A stretch of 64,000 bases of DNA from Defluviimonas aquaemixtae (GCF_900302475.1 NZ_OMOQ01000003.1:186001-250000), one strand, 5' to 3'; positions 18,509 to 27,087 are shown, counted from the first letter of the stretch. Program-made: numbers and translations. Notes: generated by a model not told the origin, from the letters alone.

Positions 18509-19216
18509 GTGTCGGCGCGAAGCGCCTGGCCAGACTGTGGTGAGGGCCCCTTGGAGCGGAACATCAACGATATCCGAGTGAAGATCTGCGGGCTGAGAGA
18601 GCCTGAGCACGTCGCGTCTGCCGTCGCCGCGGGCGCCGCCTATCTGGGTTTCGTCTTCTTCCCGAAATCTCCCCGTCACCTCGACGTTCCGATTGCCGCG
18701 CCGCTTGCATTGTCGGTGCCGCCCGGTGTCGCCAAGGTGGCGTTGACGGTCGATGCCACCGACGACGAACTGGATTCGATCACCGCCGCCATGCCGATCG
18801 ACATGCTTCAGCTACATGGGCGCGAAAGCCCCGCCCGTGTGGCCGAGATCCGCGCCCGCTACGGGCTGCCGGTGATGAAGGCGGTGGGCGTCGCGGGGCC
18901 CGAGGATCTGGCCGCGCTCGACAGCTACGGGAGGGTGGCCGACCAGCTGCTCGTCGACGCCAAGCCGCCGAAGGATGCGGTGCTGCCTGGCGGCAACGGG
19001 CTTGCCTTCGACTGGCGGCTGGTCGAGCGAAAGTACTGGCCCTGCCCGTGGATGCTGGCCGGTGGTCTCACGCCCTTCAATGTGGCGGAGGCGATCCGGC
19101 TGACCGGCGCGCGACAGGTCGATGTCTCGTCCGGTGTGGAGACCGCGCCGGGACGGAAGGACAGCAATCTGATCCGTGCTTTCATCGCCGCCGCCAGAGG
19201 CGCCGTTGCGGCATGA
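18509..19216 (+). CDS. trpF: Phosphoribosylanthranilate isomerase TrpF
   Basis: Amadori rearrangement step of tryptophan synthesis. The TIM-barrel protein has [16 protein letters not shown] with the catalytic Cys, [27 protein letters not shown], and the catalytic Asp and phosphate site in [15 protein letters not shown] and [15 protein letters not shown]. The GTG at 18509 gives 235 residues; a TTG at 18551 or GTG at 18578 would remove a non-conserved leader and is also possible. The stop overlaps the next ATG (ATGA). Confidence 0.93.
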   Translation: MSARSAWPDCGEGPLERNINDIRVKICGLREPEHVASAVAAGAAYLGFVFFPKSPRHLDVPIAAPLALSVPPGVAKVALTVDATDDELDSITAAMPIDMLQLHGRESPARVAEIRARYGLPVMKAVGVAGPEDLAALDSYGRVADQLLVDAKPPKDAVLPGGNGLAFDWRLVERKYWPCPWMLAGGLTPFNVAEAIRLTGARQVDVSSGVETAPGRKDSNLIRAFIAAARGAVAA

Positions 19217-19659
19217 TTCGCTTCCGCGAGGGCCGACGGGGGGATATCGCTGAGGTTCTGGCGCTTCTGGCCGACGACGAATATGGCGCTCAGCGCGAGA
19301 CCGCGCCATTGGAGACCTACCTTGTCGCCTTCGACGCTATGCAGGCAGAGGGCGAGAACTGGCTGATCGTCGGCGAACGGGATGGCCGCATCGTCGCGAC
19401 CTATCAGTTGACCTTCATCACCGGTCTTTCGCACCGCGCCACGCGCCGCGCTCATGTTGAAAGCGTGCGCGTCGCCTCGGATCTGCGCGGCCAGGGGATC
19501 GGCCGGGCGATGATGGAGGACGCAGAGGCGCGGGCGCGGGCGGCGGGCTGCGGTCTCCTGCAGCTCACGACCCAGAAGGGCCGCAACCGGGCGCGCGACT
19601 TCTACGACGCGCTCGGCTTTACGCCATCCCACATTGGCTATAAACGCAGGCTGTCCTGA
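19213..19659 (+). CDS. GNAT family N-acetyltransferase
   Basis: Acetyl-CoA-dependent acetyltransferase of 148 residues with unknown acceptor. The GNAT core is clear: [20 protein letters not shown] (about 79-98, with the pyrophosphate-binding R/Q-x-x-G-x-G), then [27 protein letters not shown]. It overlaps trpF by 4 bp (ATGA) and ends 15 bp before trpB, so it is embedded in the trp operon. Nothing shows that it acts on a tryptophan intermediate. Confidence 0.88.
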   Translation: MIRFREGRRGDIAEVLALLADDEYGAQRETAPLETYLVAFDAMQAEGENWLIVGERDGRIVATYQLTFITGLSHRATRRAHVESVRVASDLRGQGIGRAMMEDAEARARAAGCGLLQLTTQKGRNRARDFYDALGFTPSHIGYKRRLS

Positions 19660-19674
19660 GAGGAGGAGGCGACG

Positions 19675-20907
19675 ATGGCCGACGACCTGTTCAACAGCTT
19701 CATGAACGGCCCCGACGAACGCGGCCGATTCGGCGATTTCGGCGGGCGCTTCGTTTCCGAGACGCTGATGCCGCTGATCCTCGATCTCGAGAAAGAATAC
19801 GAGAAGGCCAAGACCGACGCCAGCTTCTGGGCCGAGATGGACCATCTCTGGAAATACTATGTCGGCCGGCCCTCGCCCCTTTATTTCGCGGAGCGCCTGA
19901 CCGAGCATCTCGGCGGCGCGAAAGTCTACATGAAGCGCGACGAGCTCAATCACACGGGCGCGCACAAGATCAACAATGTGCTGGGCCAGATCATCCTCGC
20001 CCGCCGCATGGGAAAGACCCGGATCATCGCCGAGACCGGGGCGGGCCAGCACGGGGTCGCGACCGCGACGGTCTGCGCCAAGTTCGGGCTGAAATGCGTC
20101 GTTTACATGGGCGCCCATGACGTCGAGCGCCAGGCGCCGAACGTCTTCCGCATGCGGCTTCTCGGTGCCGAGGTGCACCCGGTGACGAGCGGACGCGGCA
20201 CGCTCAAGGACGCGATGAACGACGCGCTGCGCGACTGGGTGACGAATGTGCGCGACACGTTCTACTGCATCGGAACGGTGGCGGGCCCGCACCCCTATCC
20301 GGCGATGGTGCGCGACTTCCAGGCGATCATCGGCAAGGAGGTACGCTGGCAGCTCGTCGAGCAGGAGGGCGAGGGACGCCTGCCCGACACGGTCATCGCG
20401 GCGATCGGCGGCGGGTCGAACGCGATGGGTCTCTTCTTCCCGTTCCTCGACGACCCCTCGGTGAGGATTATTGGGGTCGAGGCGGGCGGCAAGGGTGTCG
20501 ACGAGAAGATGCAGCACTGCGCCTCGCTAACCGGCGGGCGGCCGGGCGTTTTGCACGGCAACCGGACCTACCTTTTGCAGGACGAGGACGGCCAGATCCT
20601 CGAAGGCTTCTCGATCTCGGCCGGGCTCGACTATCCTGGCATCGGACCCGAACACTCCTGGCTGCACGAGACGGGCCGCGCCGAATATGTCGCGATCACC
20701 GACAAGGAGGCGCTCGAGGCGTTCCAGCTCTCCTGCAAGCTCGAGGGGATCATTCCGGCGCTGGAGCCGTCGCACGCGCTCGCCCATGTGATGAAGATCG
20801 CGCCGGACCTTCCCAAGGACCACATCATCGTGATGAACATGTGCGGCCGGGGCGACAAGGACATCTTCGCTGTCGCAAAGCACCTGGGATTCGACATGAA
20901 GCTCTAA
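19675..20907 (+). CDS. trpB: Tryptophan synthase beta chain
   Basis: PLP enzyme that condenses indole with serine; the partner alpha chain is at 28571-29362. The 410 residues contain the PLP lysine in [13 protein letters not shown] (about residue 101), [18 protein letters not shown] with the catalytic Glu just before, the phosphate-binding [11 protein letters not shown] near 242, and the [16 protein letters not shown] block typical of TrpB1. A strong AGGAGGAGG ribosome site precedes the ATG. Confidence 0.97.
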   Translation: MADDLFNSFMNGPDERGRFGDFGGRFVSETLMPLILDLEKEYEKAKTDASFWAEMDHLWKYYVGRPSPLYFAERLTEHLGGAKVYMKRDELNHTGAHKINNVLGQIILARRMGKTRIIAETGAGQHGVATATVCAKFGLKCVVYMGAHDVERQAPNVFRMRLLGAEVHPVTSGRGTLKDAMNDALRDWVTNVRDTFYCIGTVAGPHPYPAMVRDFQAIIGKEVRWQLVEQEGEGRLPDTVIAAIGGGSNAMGLFFPFLDDPSVRIIGVEAGGKGVDEKMQHCASLTGGRPGVLHGNRTYLLQDEDGQILEGFSISAGLDYPGIGPEHSWLHETGRAEYVAITDKEALEAFQLSCKLEGIIPALEPSHALAHVMKIAPDLPKDHIIVMNMCGRGDKDIFAVAKHLGFDMKL

Positions 20908-21207
20908 ACCGCGCCTCTCTGGCGGGGTCAGCCCTCATAAACCCGGGTGGGGTCGACTGATCCCTTCCGAGCGGGACTGCTGTGGCGGCACGTTTCCGCC
21001 TGACATCAAGTCCATGATGTTAAAGAATCTCTGCCTAAACTTTGGTTTAGGGCGGTTGCCCGTCGGCATCGCTTGGCCCACGAGATTCCAGCACATGGCG
21101 AAGGGTTCAAAGTTGGTTCTTAGTGAATTTGCCGCGAAAGGCGGCACCGACTCGGATCGAGCTGAATGATGCCGGTCGGGTTGTGAAACCGACGAAAGGA
21201 CTGAGTC
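20908..21207. other. Gene-free 300-bp region upstream of the Gly-Ser-Glu repeat gene
   Basis: No credible coding frame. It holds the TAAAC box at 21034-21051, which probably marks the promoter region of the next gene, and a GAAAGGA ribosome site at 21194-21200. No trpB terminator with a T-run is evident. Confidence 0.5.
21034..21051. promoter_or_regulatory. TAAAC-N4-GTTTA palindrome, copy 1
   Basis: CCTAAACTTTGGTTTAGG is a perfect 7-bp inverted repeat with a 4-bp centre, 156 bp before the ATG of the Gly-Ser-Glu repeat gene. Its 14-bp core matches copy 2 (21804-21817) at 12 positions. Two copies in front of two related genes, in a cluster that ends with a LuxR-type regulator, suggest an operator. 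Confidence 0.55.
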
Positions 21208-21666
21208 ATGACCTACTCAACGATCCTTGCCGCCGCGCTTGCGACGGTCGCGGGCATGAGCCACGCCGAAGGCCATTCCGCCGGAGAGAGCAGCGGCGAC
21301 AGCGGGGCTCCAGTACTGATCGACAATGGCAGTGGCGACTCCGGCGGCGAAAGCTCCGGCGGCGGTGAAGACTCCGGCGGCGGTGAAGGCTCTGGCGGCG
21401 GCGAAGGTTCCGGCGGCGGTGAAGACTCCGGCGGCGGTGAAGGCTCTGGCGGCGGCGAAGGCTCCGGCGACGGCGAAGGTTCCGGCGGCGGTGAAGACTC
21501 CGGCGGCGGTGAAGGCTCTGGCGGCGGCGAAGGCTCCGGCGACGGCGAAGGTTCCGGCGGCGGTGAAGACTCTGGCGGCGGCGAAGGCTCTGGCGGCGGC
21601 GAAAGCTCCGGCGGCGGTGAAGGCTCCGGTGGCGGCGAAAGCTCCTCCGGCGGCGGTGACGGTTAA
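21208..21666 (+). CDS. Secreted Gly-Ser-Glu repeat protein
   Basis: Low-complexity exported protein of 152 residues. A signal peptide (MTYSTILAAALATVAGMSHA) precedes about 25 residues of non-repeated sequence and then some 100 residues of hexapeptide repeats GGGEGS/GGGEDS/GGGESS with occasional GDGEGS. The mature chain is acidic, has no hydrophobic core and must be disordered or form a regular Gly-rich fibre-like structure. The repeats are also recent at DNA level. I recognise no family; a surface or matrix role is a guess from the composition and from the PepSY-like neighbours. Confidence 0.75.
   Translation: MTYSTILAAALATVAGMSHAEGHSAGESSGDSGAPVLIDNGSGDSGGESSGGGEDSGGGEGSGGGEGSGGGEDSGGGEGSGGGEGSGDGEGSGGGEDSGGGEGSGGGEGSGDGEGSGGGEDSGGGEGSGGGESSGGGEGSGGGESSSGGGDG
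21349..21660 (+). repeat. 18-bp tandem repeat with 72-bp higher-order unit
   Basis: The coding DNA repeats an 18-bp unit of the form GAAGRCTCYGGCGGCGGY. Copies group into a 72-bp unit: 21421-21492 and 21493-21564 are identical, and 21367-21420 is the same unit lacking 18 bp. This points to recent slippage or unequal crossing over. Confidence 0.9.
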
Positions 21667-21677
21667 CACAAGACATC

Positions 21678-21705
21678 GCCGGATGCCGTTTTCGCGGCAT
21701 CCGGC
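21678..21705 (+). terminator. Hairpin after the Gly-Ser-Glu repeat gene
   Basis: A perfect 11-bp stem, GCCGGATGCCG (21678-21688) with CGGCATCCGGC (21695-21705), loop TTTTCG. It starts 11 bp after the stop. No clear T-run follows. Confidence 0.6.
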
Positions 21706-21803
21706 AGCCAGGCTTCTCTGGGCGTAGCGATTCGAACTCGCCATCAAGCCCTGAACCGCCGGCCGGCCCTTTGGCGCAGCCGCCGAGTGTGGCACATAGC
21801 TCG

Positions 21804-21817
21804 TAAACTCAGGTTTA
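21804..21817. promoter_or_regulatory. TAAAC-N4-GTTTA palindrome, copy 2
   Basis: TAAACTCAGGTTTA, a perfect 5-bp inverted repeat with a 4-bp centre, lies 124 bp before the GTG at 21942. The core TAAACTNNGGTTTA is the same as in copy 1. The following DNA (TATCCCTATATTTCC) is AT-rich and could hold the -10 region. Confidence 0.55.
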
Positions 21818-21941
21818 TCCCTATATTTCCGTGGTTTGTTTGCTCTGCATAAACCCCAAGCGAATTGCGCGGTCAGGCAGCGGGGTGTTGTGTCACGATG
21901 CTTGGTCCCGCATCGGGACGCCTCAGAAGAAGGAATGCACC

Positions 21942-22490
21942 GTGACACGCAAATTGATCTTGACCAGCTCTGCGATCGTAATGCTCGGCTCGGCGGCGAT
22001 GGCCGAATTGAGCGCTCGGGACGTTATCTCGGATCTCAGGGCGCAGGGCTTCAATGACATCGAAGTGAAAGTTGGCCCGACGCAGATCAAGGCCGAAGCC
22101 AGCAACGGCACCGACAAGCTCGAGGTGATCATGGATCGCGCCAGCGGCTCGACGCTGAAACAAGAAATCTATGCCGGTCAGGGCGGCGAAGTCGATCCGG
22201 GCATCGAAATCGACACCCGGACCAGGGACTTCGTCAGGGGGGCGGATGCTTCGTCCATCGACGATTCCGACGACGACGATGATTCGTCGTCCGGGTCGAA
22301 CAGCAGCTCGAATGGCAGTTCCGATGACGACGACGATGACGACCGCGGCGGTCGCGGCGACGACGATGACGACGACGATGACGACCGCAGCGGCCGTGGG
22401 AGCGGCAGCGACGATGACGACGACCGCAGCGGCCGGGGCGGTGGCGATGACGACCGTGACAACAGCGGCCGCGGAAGCCGGGACGATTGA
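21942..22490 (+). CDS. Secreted PepSY-like protein with Asp-rich tail
   Basis: Exported protein of 182 residues. The GTG at 21942 is chosen because AGAAGAAGGAA precedes it and a signal peptide follows at once (MTRKLILTSSAIVMLGSAAMA). Residues about 22-85 look like one PepSY-type module: an alpha-helix (SARDVISDLRAQGFNDIEV), a strand (TQIKAEASNGTDKLEVIMD) and a turn (ASGSTLKQEIY). The last 90 residues are Asp/Ser/Gly/Arg-rich with several runs of five to seven Asp, which could bind calcium or other cations. It shares head and architecture with the next gene and lies downstream of TAAAC box copy 2. Confidence 0.75.
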   Translation: MTRKLILTSSAIVMLGSAAMAELSARDVISDLRAQGFNDIEVKVGPTQIKAEASNGTDKLEVIMDRASGSTLKQEIYAGQGGEVDPGIEIDTRTRDFVRGADASSIDDSDDDDDSSSGSNSSSNGSSDDDDDDDRGGRGDDDDDDDDDRSGRGSGSDDDDDRSGRGGGDDDRDNSGRGSRDD

Positions 22491-22573
22491 ACACCGCGCA
22501 TCGAAGTCGTTGCGGTACAACCGGTGCCGGCCATACTATTGGCCGGGCCGGATACGGTTCCTTGGGGAAGGAC

Positions 22574-23128
22574 ATGAAGCGACAGCTCAGCATTCTGACC
22601 TTGGCGGCCTGTCTGGCGGTGCCGGCATCGGCATTGGCCGATGCCGTTTCCGATAGCATCGCCAGGCAGTTGCGTGATCAGGGATATGGCGAGATCGCAG
22701 TCAGCCGGACGCTTCTGGGGCGGACACGCATCGTTGCGCGCGCGCGCGACGGCTACCGCGAAATCATCGTCAACCCGCGCACCGGCGAGATTTTGCGCGA
22801 TCTCTGGAGAGGCGAGGCGGTGTCCGGTGTGGAGATACTCGACTCGGATGATGATGACACGAACTCGGGTTCGTCCAAGTCCGGCTCGTCCAATTCGGGA
22901 TCGGGCTCCTCCAACTCCGGATCGGGCTCCTCCAACTCCGGCTCGAGCTCATCCAACTCCGGCTCGGGGTCATCCAACTCCGGGTCCGGTTCGTCTGGTT
23001 CGAGCTCAGGTTCCTCCAATTCGGGATCAGGGTCCTCCAATTCGGGATCAGGCTCCTCCAACTCTGGCTCCGGTTCGTCCAATTCTGGGTCCGGCAGCGG
23101 GAACGACGATGATGATGATGATGACTGA
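22574..23128 (+). CDS. Secreted PepSY-like protein with Ser-Gly-Asn repeats and Asp tail
   Basis: Exported protein of 184 residues, apparently a paralogue of the preceding one. A signal peptide (MKRQLSILTLAACLAVPASALA) is followed by a PepSY-like module (SDSIARQLRDQGYGEIAVSR, RARDGYREIIVNPRTGEIL; about 25-78). From residue 95 on there are about ten heptapeptides GSGSSNS with variants, ending in a run of seven Asp. The acidic Asp run recurs right after the head (DSDDDD). With 83 bp to the previous stop and no terminator visible, the two are probably co-transcribed. Confidence 0.75.
   Translation: MKRQLSILTLAACLAVPASALADAVSDSIARQLRDQGYGEIAVSRTLLGRTRIVARARDGYREIIVNPRTGEILRDLWRGEAVSGVEILDSDDDDTNSGSSKSGSSNSGSGSSNSGSGSSNSGSSSSNSGSGSSNSGSGSSGSSSGSSNSGSGSSNSGSGSSNSGSGSSNSGSGSGNDDDDDDD
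22866..23100 (+). repeat. 21-bp tandem repeats coding GSGSSNS
   Basis: A 21-bp unit such as GGATCGGGCTCCTCCAACTC plus one base is repeated about ten times with synonymous drift (TCG/TCC/TCA for Ser), so the copies are older than those at 21349-21660. Confidence 0.8.
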
Positions 23129-23177
23129 TCCGCACGCTCCATAGGCGCGTGCTCTGGCGGTAGAAAGCAACGGTTCA

Positions 23178-23705
23178 TTGCGAAGTTACTACTTTGTAGC
23201 AGTGGTATTGGTGGTGCAGGCGCTTTGCGCCGTTTTCTTCGTTTCCGACATCGTATTTTCCGTGCTGGGTATCTATGCGCAGCCGATCAGCTGGCAGAGC
23301 CGAGAAATGCTTGAACTCGGCGCCGCCTTGGGTCTGAGCCTTGGCGTTTGCGTTGGTGCTGTGCTGCTATTGCGCACGCTTCGCGACAAGCGCCGGGCCG
23401 AGACGCGGCTGCGTCGTGCCTCTGGCGCGTTTCTGGACCTCATCGAGGAAAGGTTCGGGGAGTGGGGTCTTACGCCGGCCGAGCGGGAGGTGGCGCTGTT
23501 CGCCATCAAGGGATTCAGCACGCTCGAGATCGCTGAACTGAGGCAGACCTCCGAGGGTACGGTGAAGGCCCAGACCAACGCCGTCTATCGCAAGGCGAGC
23601 GTCGGTGGGCGTTCCCAGTTGCTCAGCCTGTTCATCGACGATCTGATCGCGACGCCGGTCGTGGCGGTCGCCAATGACGCGCTCGAGAAGCGGAAGGAGG
23701 CATAG
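23178..23705 (+). CDS. Membrane-anchored LuxR-type HTH regulator
   Basis: Transcription factor of 175 residues. Two membrane helices occupy residues 4-30 (YFVAVVLVVQALCAVFFVSDIVF) and 48-66 (ALGLSLGVCVGAVLLLRTL); a short cytoplasmic linker leads to a GerE/LuxR DNA-binding domain at about 95-160 (LTPAEREVALFAIKGFSTLEIAELRQTS, GTVKAQTNAVYRKASVGGRSQLL). No receiver or autoinducer domain is present. The start seems to be TTG at 23178; no ATG or GTG fits. It follows the repeat-protein genes by 50 bp and is the obvious candidate to control them. Confidence 0.8.
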   Translation: MRSYYFVAVVLVVQALCAVFFVSDIVFSVLGIYAQPISWQSREMLELGAALGLSLGVCVGAVLLLRTLRDKRRAETRLRRASGAFLDLIEERFGEWGLTPAEREVALFAIKGFSTLEIAELRQTSEGTVKAQTNAVYRKASVGGRSQLLSLFIDDLIATPVVAVANDALEKRKEA

Positions 23706-23723
23706 CGGGGCCGGCCCCGCGCT

Positions 23724-24098
23724 TCAGGTTTCCGTGCCGTGCGCGCGCAGCACCTCGAGCGGCACGATGTCCACTGCACGGGCATGCGTGGCGGCGAGGT
23801 CGACCTGCGGCGCGCAACCTTCGTCATACGCCTGTGCAAACCGGGCGGCGCAGAGGCACCAGCGGTCGCCGGGTTTGAGCCCCGGAAAGCGGAAGTCCGG
23901 GCGTGGAGTGGACAGGTCGTTGCCGACGTACTTTGAATAGGCCAGAAACTCGGCCGTCATGACAGCGCAGACCGTGTGGCTGCCGCGGTCCTCGGCGCAG
24001 GTATTGCAGTGCCCGTCGCGGAAGAAGCCTGTGGTCGGCTCGGTCGAACAAGGCGTGAGCGGACCGCCGAGAACGTTGAGGCTCGGATCCTTGTTCAT
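23724..24098 (-). CDS. DUF2237 family protein
   Basis: Cytoplasmic protein of 124 residues in the DUF2237 family, whose function is unknown. The conserved blocks are NVLGGPLTPCSTEPTTGFFRDGHCNT, GSHTVCAVMTAEFLAYSKYVGNDLSTP, and GLKPGDRWCLCAARFAQAY. The conserved Cys residues (C17, C31, C34, C44, C81, C83) suggest a metal or redox site. A strong GGAGGAGGAGAG precedes the ATG. It starts 24 bp after the pth stop on the same strand. Confidence 0.88.
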   Translation of the reverse strand: MNKDPSLNVLGGPLTPCSTEPTTGFFRDGHCNTCAEDRGSHTVCAVMTAEFLAYSKYVGNDLSTPRPDFRFPGLKPGDRWCLCAARFAQAYDEGCAPQVDLAATHARAVDIVPLEVLRAHGTET

Positions 24099-24122
24099 CT
24101 CTCCTCCTCCTGAAGCGCGTTA

Positions 24123-24818
24123 TCAGCGAAACCGGTCGATCAGCCGCTGCAGCGGCGATCTCGCGTCATGTGTCTCTGTGGCGGACTCTGCTGCCGGGGG
24201 CGGCGCCGGAACCTTCGGGGCATCTGCCGCCGCAGTCGTCGAGGATCGGGGCGGCGCGGTTCTGAGCGCCACCGCATTGGCGAAGCGCGCCGCATCGCCT
24301 GCTGCGAGCGCCGGGGCGCCGTCGGACGCTCCGCGCAGCAGATCATCCAACCAGCCGCGATCCGCCTTCGCGAAATCCGACAATACATAAGCTGGCACGC
24401 GGTCTTTGTGACCCGGATGGCCCACGCCGATTCTGACGCGCTGGTAGTCGTCGCCAATATGGGCATGCAGCGAGCGCAGCCCGTTGTGACCCGCATGCCC
24501 GCCGCCGGTTTTTACCCGGCACTTTCCGGGCGCGAGGTCGATTTCATCGTGAAAGACCGTGATGTCGGCGGGTTCGAGCTTGAAAAAACGCATTGCCTCG
24601 CCGACCGACTGGCCGGAAAGGTTCATGAAGGTCTCGGGTTTCAGCAGCACGACCCTCTCGGCTCCGAGCCGTCCTTCGCTGATCACGCCTTGGAACTTCG
24701 ACCGCCAGGGCGAGAATCCGTGATCCGCTGCGATGCGGTCTACCGTCATGTAGCCGACGTTGTGGCGATGCATCGCGTATTTCTGGCCGGGATTTCCCAA
24801 GCCTACGAACAGTCGCAT
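24123..24818 (-). CDS. pth: Peptidyl-tRNA hydrolase
   Basis: Recycles peptidyl-tRNA released from stalled ribosomes. The 231 residues have the N-terminal GLGNPGQKYAMHRHNVGY with catalytic His near residue 20, FMNLSGQSV, HDEIDLAPGKCRVKTGGGHAGHNGLRSL with the catalytic Asp, and a C-terminal Ala/Pro-rich extension of about 45 residues absent from E. coli Pth (194) but usual in alphaproteobacteria. It lies downstream of rplY on the same strand, a conserved pairing. Confidence 0.95.
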   Translation of the reverse strand: MRLFVGLGNPGQKYAMHRHNVGYMTVDRIAADHGFSPWRSKFQGVISEGRLGAERVVLLKPETFMNLSGQSVGEAMRFFKLEPADITVFHDEIDLAPGKCRVKTGGGHAGHNGLRSLHAHIGDDYQRVRIGVGHPGHKDRVPAYVLSDFAKADRGWLDDLLRGASDGAPALAAGDAARFANAVALRTAPPRSSTTAAADAPKVPAPPPAAESATETHDARSPLQRLIDRFR

Positions 24819-25020
24819 GACGGCTCCTCGGATGTTGCCGCCAAACTAGGCTGCCATGGGCAGGCTTGCAACACGCCCGGCGGCGCAGGACGAAGTGTCG
24901 TCGGGAGCGCAGGACACGGGCGCGGGCCGATCGCCCGGGACGTGGCGGGTGAGCGGCGGGGCGCCTCGGGCCCGCGTTGGGTTCCGTCCAAACCCTTGCA
25001 GGTTCACGATGGCCCAAGCG

Positions 25021-25048
25021 AAAACGCGGGGCCCTGGGGCCCCGCGTT
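25021..25048 (-). terminator. Rho-independent terminator of rplY
   Basis: A 12-bp perfect stem (AACGCGGGGCCC at 25023-25034 with its complement at 25037-25048) is followed on the minus strand by TTTT (25021-25024). It starts 25 bp after the rplY stop. Confidence 0.8.
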
Positions 25049-25072
25049 CGATCATCTGGATAAAACCGAGGA

Positions 25073-25741
25073 CTACTCCTCGTCGCCCTCTTCGGCCTCG
25101 GCGGGTGCCTCGGCCTCGTCGACAACGCCCTCTTCGGCCTCTTCGGCTTCCTCCTCGTCCTCGGAGAGAAGGCCCGATGGGGCAGCGATGTTGGCGATGA
25201 CGAAGTTCCGGTGGATCGTTGGTTTAGCGCCTGCCGGCAGGTCGATATCGTTGATGTGGATGACGTCGCCGATATCGCGGTCGGTCAGGTCGACCGTGAT
25301 GTGCTCGGGAATGTCGCTCGCAGTCACTTCGAGTTCCACTTCCGGGCGTACCGCGACGAGCGTGCCGCCCTTGCGGAAGCCGAGCGCCTTGTCATGGTTG
25401 ATGAATTCGACCGGGATAAAGAGCTTGATGCGGGATGTGCGCTTCAACCGCATCAGGTCGAGATGCGTCGGCAGATCCTTCACGACGTCGCGCTGGACGC
25501 CGCGGCAAATGACACGCACGTCGTCGTGGCCATCGACCTTGAGATTGAAGAGCGTCTGCAAGAACTGACCGTGCTTGAGCCGCTTCAGAAGCGCGTGGTA
25601 GTCGACGTTGATCGGAACCGGATCGGTGCCGCCGCCGTAAACGATGCCGGGTACGTAGCCCTCACGACGAGCTTGACGAGCGGCCCCCTTGCCTGTCCCC
25701 GTCCGTACCTCGGCCTGAAGATCAGGGATCTCTTTGGCCAT
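25073..25741 (-). CDS. rplY: 50S ribosomal protein L25/TL5/CTC
   Basis: Binds 5S rRNA in the large subunit. The 222 residues hold the L25 domain at about 5-95 ([31 protein letters not shown]), the C-terminal TL5 beta domain at about 100-190 ([41 protein letters not shown]) and an acidic Glu-rich tail. The ATG at 25741 is chosen because GGAGAC stands 6 bp upstream; the ATG at 25753 (METPMAKE) would place the ribosome site inside the gene. The long form is normal for alphaproteobacteria. Confidence 0.95.
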   Translation of the reverse strand: MAKEIPDLQAEVRTGTGKGAARQARREGYVPGIVYGGGTDPVPINVDYHALLKRLKHGQFLQTLFNLKVDGHDDVRVICRGVQRDVVKDLPTHLDLMRLKRTSRIKLFIPVEFINHDKALGFRKGGTLVAVRPEVELEVTASDIPEHITVDLTDRDIGDVIHINDIDLPAGAKPTIHRNFVIANIAAPSGLLSEDEEEAEEAEEGVVDEAEAPAEAEEGDEE

Positions 25742-25938
25742 TGGTGTCTCCATTGGTTAGCCGGGCATCCTCCAAGGGTGCATGCCCGTGAGGCGGGCCG
25801 TATAGACGGGATCGGCGATGAATGGAAGGGGATATTTCGCCCATCACATCTATGGCGGCGGCGCACAATTCGTTTCTATCAAGAAAGCTCAGCGGCATGG
25901 TAGCGGGGATGAGGCAGGCTGAGGGAGCAAGCGGGCGG

Positions 25939-27084
25939 ATGACGATCTTGCGGACGGCGGCGGTGGCACGGACGCCGAATGCGGCGCTCGCGTCTGTGGG
26001 TGTGTTCTGGGGCGCATTTGCAGCACTTGTGCCGGATATTAAAGCCGGGATAGCGGCGACTGATGCCGACTTCGGGTTCGCCATGATGGCCGCCGCGATC
26101 GGCGGAATCGCCGCGATGGCCATTGCGCCATGGCTCATGGCGCGGCTTGGCCGGTTCGGCCTTCCTGCGACGGGCATCGTCTTTGCGCTCGCATTCTTCT
26201 ACCCGCTGCTGCCGCGCGGCAGTTTCGGCTTCGGCCTTGCAATGGTGGCGGTCGGGGCGTCGGTCTCGTTGCTCGACATCGCTGCCAACATGAGGCTTTC
26301 GGTGCTGGAAGAGCGACACTCACGGCACCTTATGAACTTTTCGCACGCGATGTTTTCCTTCGCCTTCGCCGCTTCGGCCTTCGCTGCTAGCCTGGGCCGC
26401 AAGGCGGGATACGGTCCCGCCGAAGTCTTGCCCGTGATAGCCATCGTCGCGCTCGTCCTCGCAGCGCTCATGTGGGAAAGCCGCGGCTGGACGGACGCGG
26501 CCCCAGCGCCCGAAGGATCGGATCGCGGCACGCCGTGGGTGCCGATCCTGCTGACTGCGGGCGTGCTCCTCGCTTCCTTCGTCAGCGAGAATGCGACCGA
26601 GACCTGGTCGGCCCTGCATATCGAGCGCACGCTGGGCGGGCCCGCGGGCGAGGGCGGATTCGGCCCCGTCGCCTTCGGAGTGACGATGGGAATCGGACGG
26701 CTTCTGGGGCAGGTCGCGGCGGCGCGGCTGGGCGAAGCGGCGCTGATCCTCTGGTCCGCAGTCATCGGCGTGGCGGGGGCGCTTGTCATCGCGGCGGCCC
26801 CCGTGCCGGCGATCGCGGTCGCGGGCGTCGGTCTTCTCGGGATCGGGGTCGCAGTCGTGGTGCCGTCGGCCAATTCGATCCTTGGCCGGCTCGTCCGTCC
26901 CGACCAGAGGGCGCACGCGATCTCGCGGGCCTGGATGGTCGGCTTTACCGGCTTCTTCGTCGGCCCGAGCGCGATGGGCCTGATCGCGGAATATGCAGGC
27001 CTTCGGATAGCGTTCCTCACCATCGCGCTCGTCATGGCGGCGATCGTGCCGCTAGTGCTCGCCGTCAAGCGGCGCGGAGGCTAG
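25939..27084 (+). CDS. MFS transporter
   Basis: Major facilitator superfamily carrier of 381 residues with about 12 membrane segments and a charged cytoplasmic loop in the middle (MWESRGWTDAAPAPEGSDRG). The first half holds GFAMMAAAIGGIAAMAIAPWLMARLGR, with the loop 2-3 motif reduced to APWLMARLGR. It resembles YbjJ-like/fucose-permease-like carriers; substrate unknown. The open frame begins at 25822, but I prefer the ATG at 25939, with GAGGGAGC upstream, because the family's first helix starts right after. It is convergent with the lldD-like gene, only 3 bp apart. Confidence 0.85.
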   Translation: MTILRTAAVARTPNAALASVGVFWGAFAALVPDIKAGIAATDADFGFAMMAAAIGGIAAMAIAPWLMARLGRFGLPATGIVFALAFFYPLLPRGSFGFGLAMVAVGASVSLLDIAANMRLSVLEERHSRHLMNFSHAMFSFAFAASAFAASLGRKAGYGPAEVLPVIAIVALVLAALMWESRGWTDAAPAPEGSDRGTPWVPILLTAGVLLASFVSENATETWSALHIERTLGGPAGEGGFGPVAFGVTMGIGRLLGQVAAARLGEAALILWSAVIGVAGALVIAAAPVPAIAVAGVGLLGIGVAVVVPSANSILGRLVRPDQRAHAISRAWMVGFTGFFVGPSAMGLIAEYAGLRIAFLTIALVMAAIVPLVLAVKRRGG

Positions 27085-27087
27085 GGC

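Noticed and set aside
21349..21660. Regular repeats as a possible CRISPR array
   Set aside because: Units are head-to-tail without unique spacers and are in frame with the Gly-Ser-Glu protein.
21720..21800. GATTCGAACTCG, looking like the T-loop of a minus-strand tRNA
   Set aside because: The T-stem strands do not pair, and no acceptor, D or anticodon stem can be formed around it.
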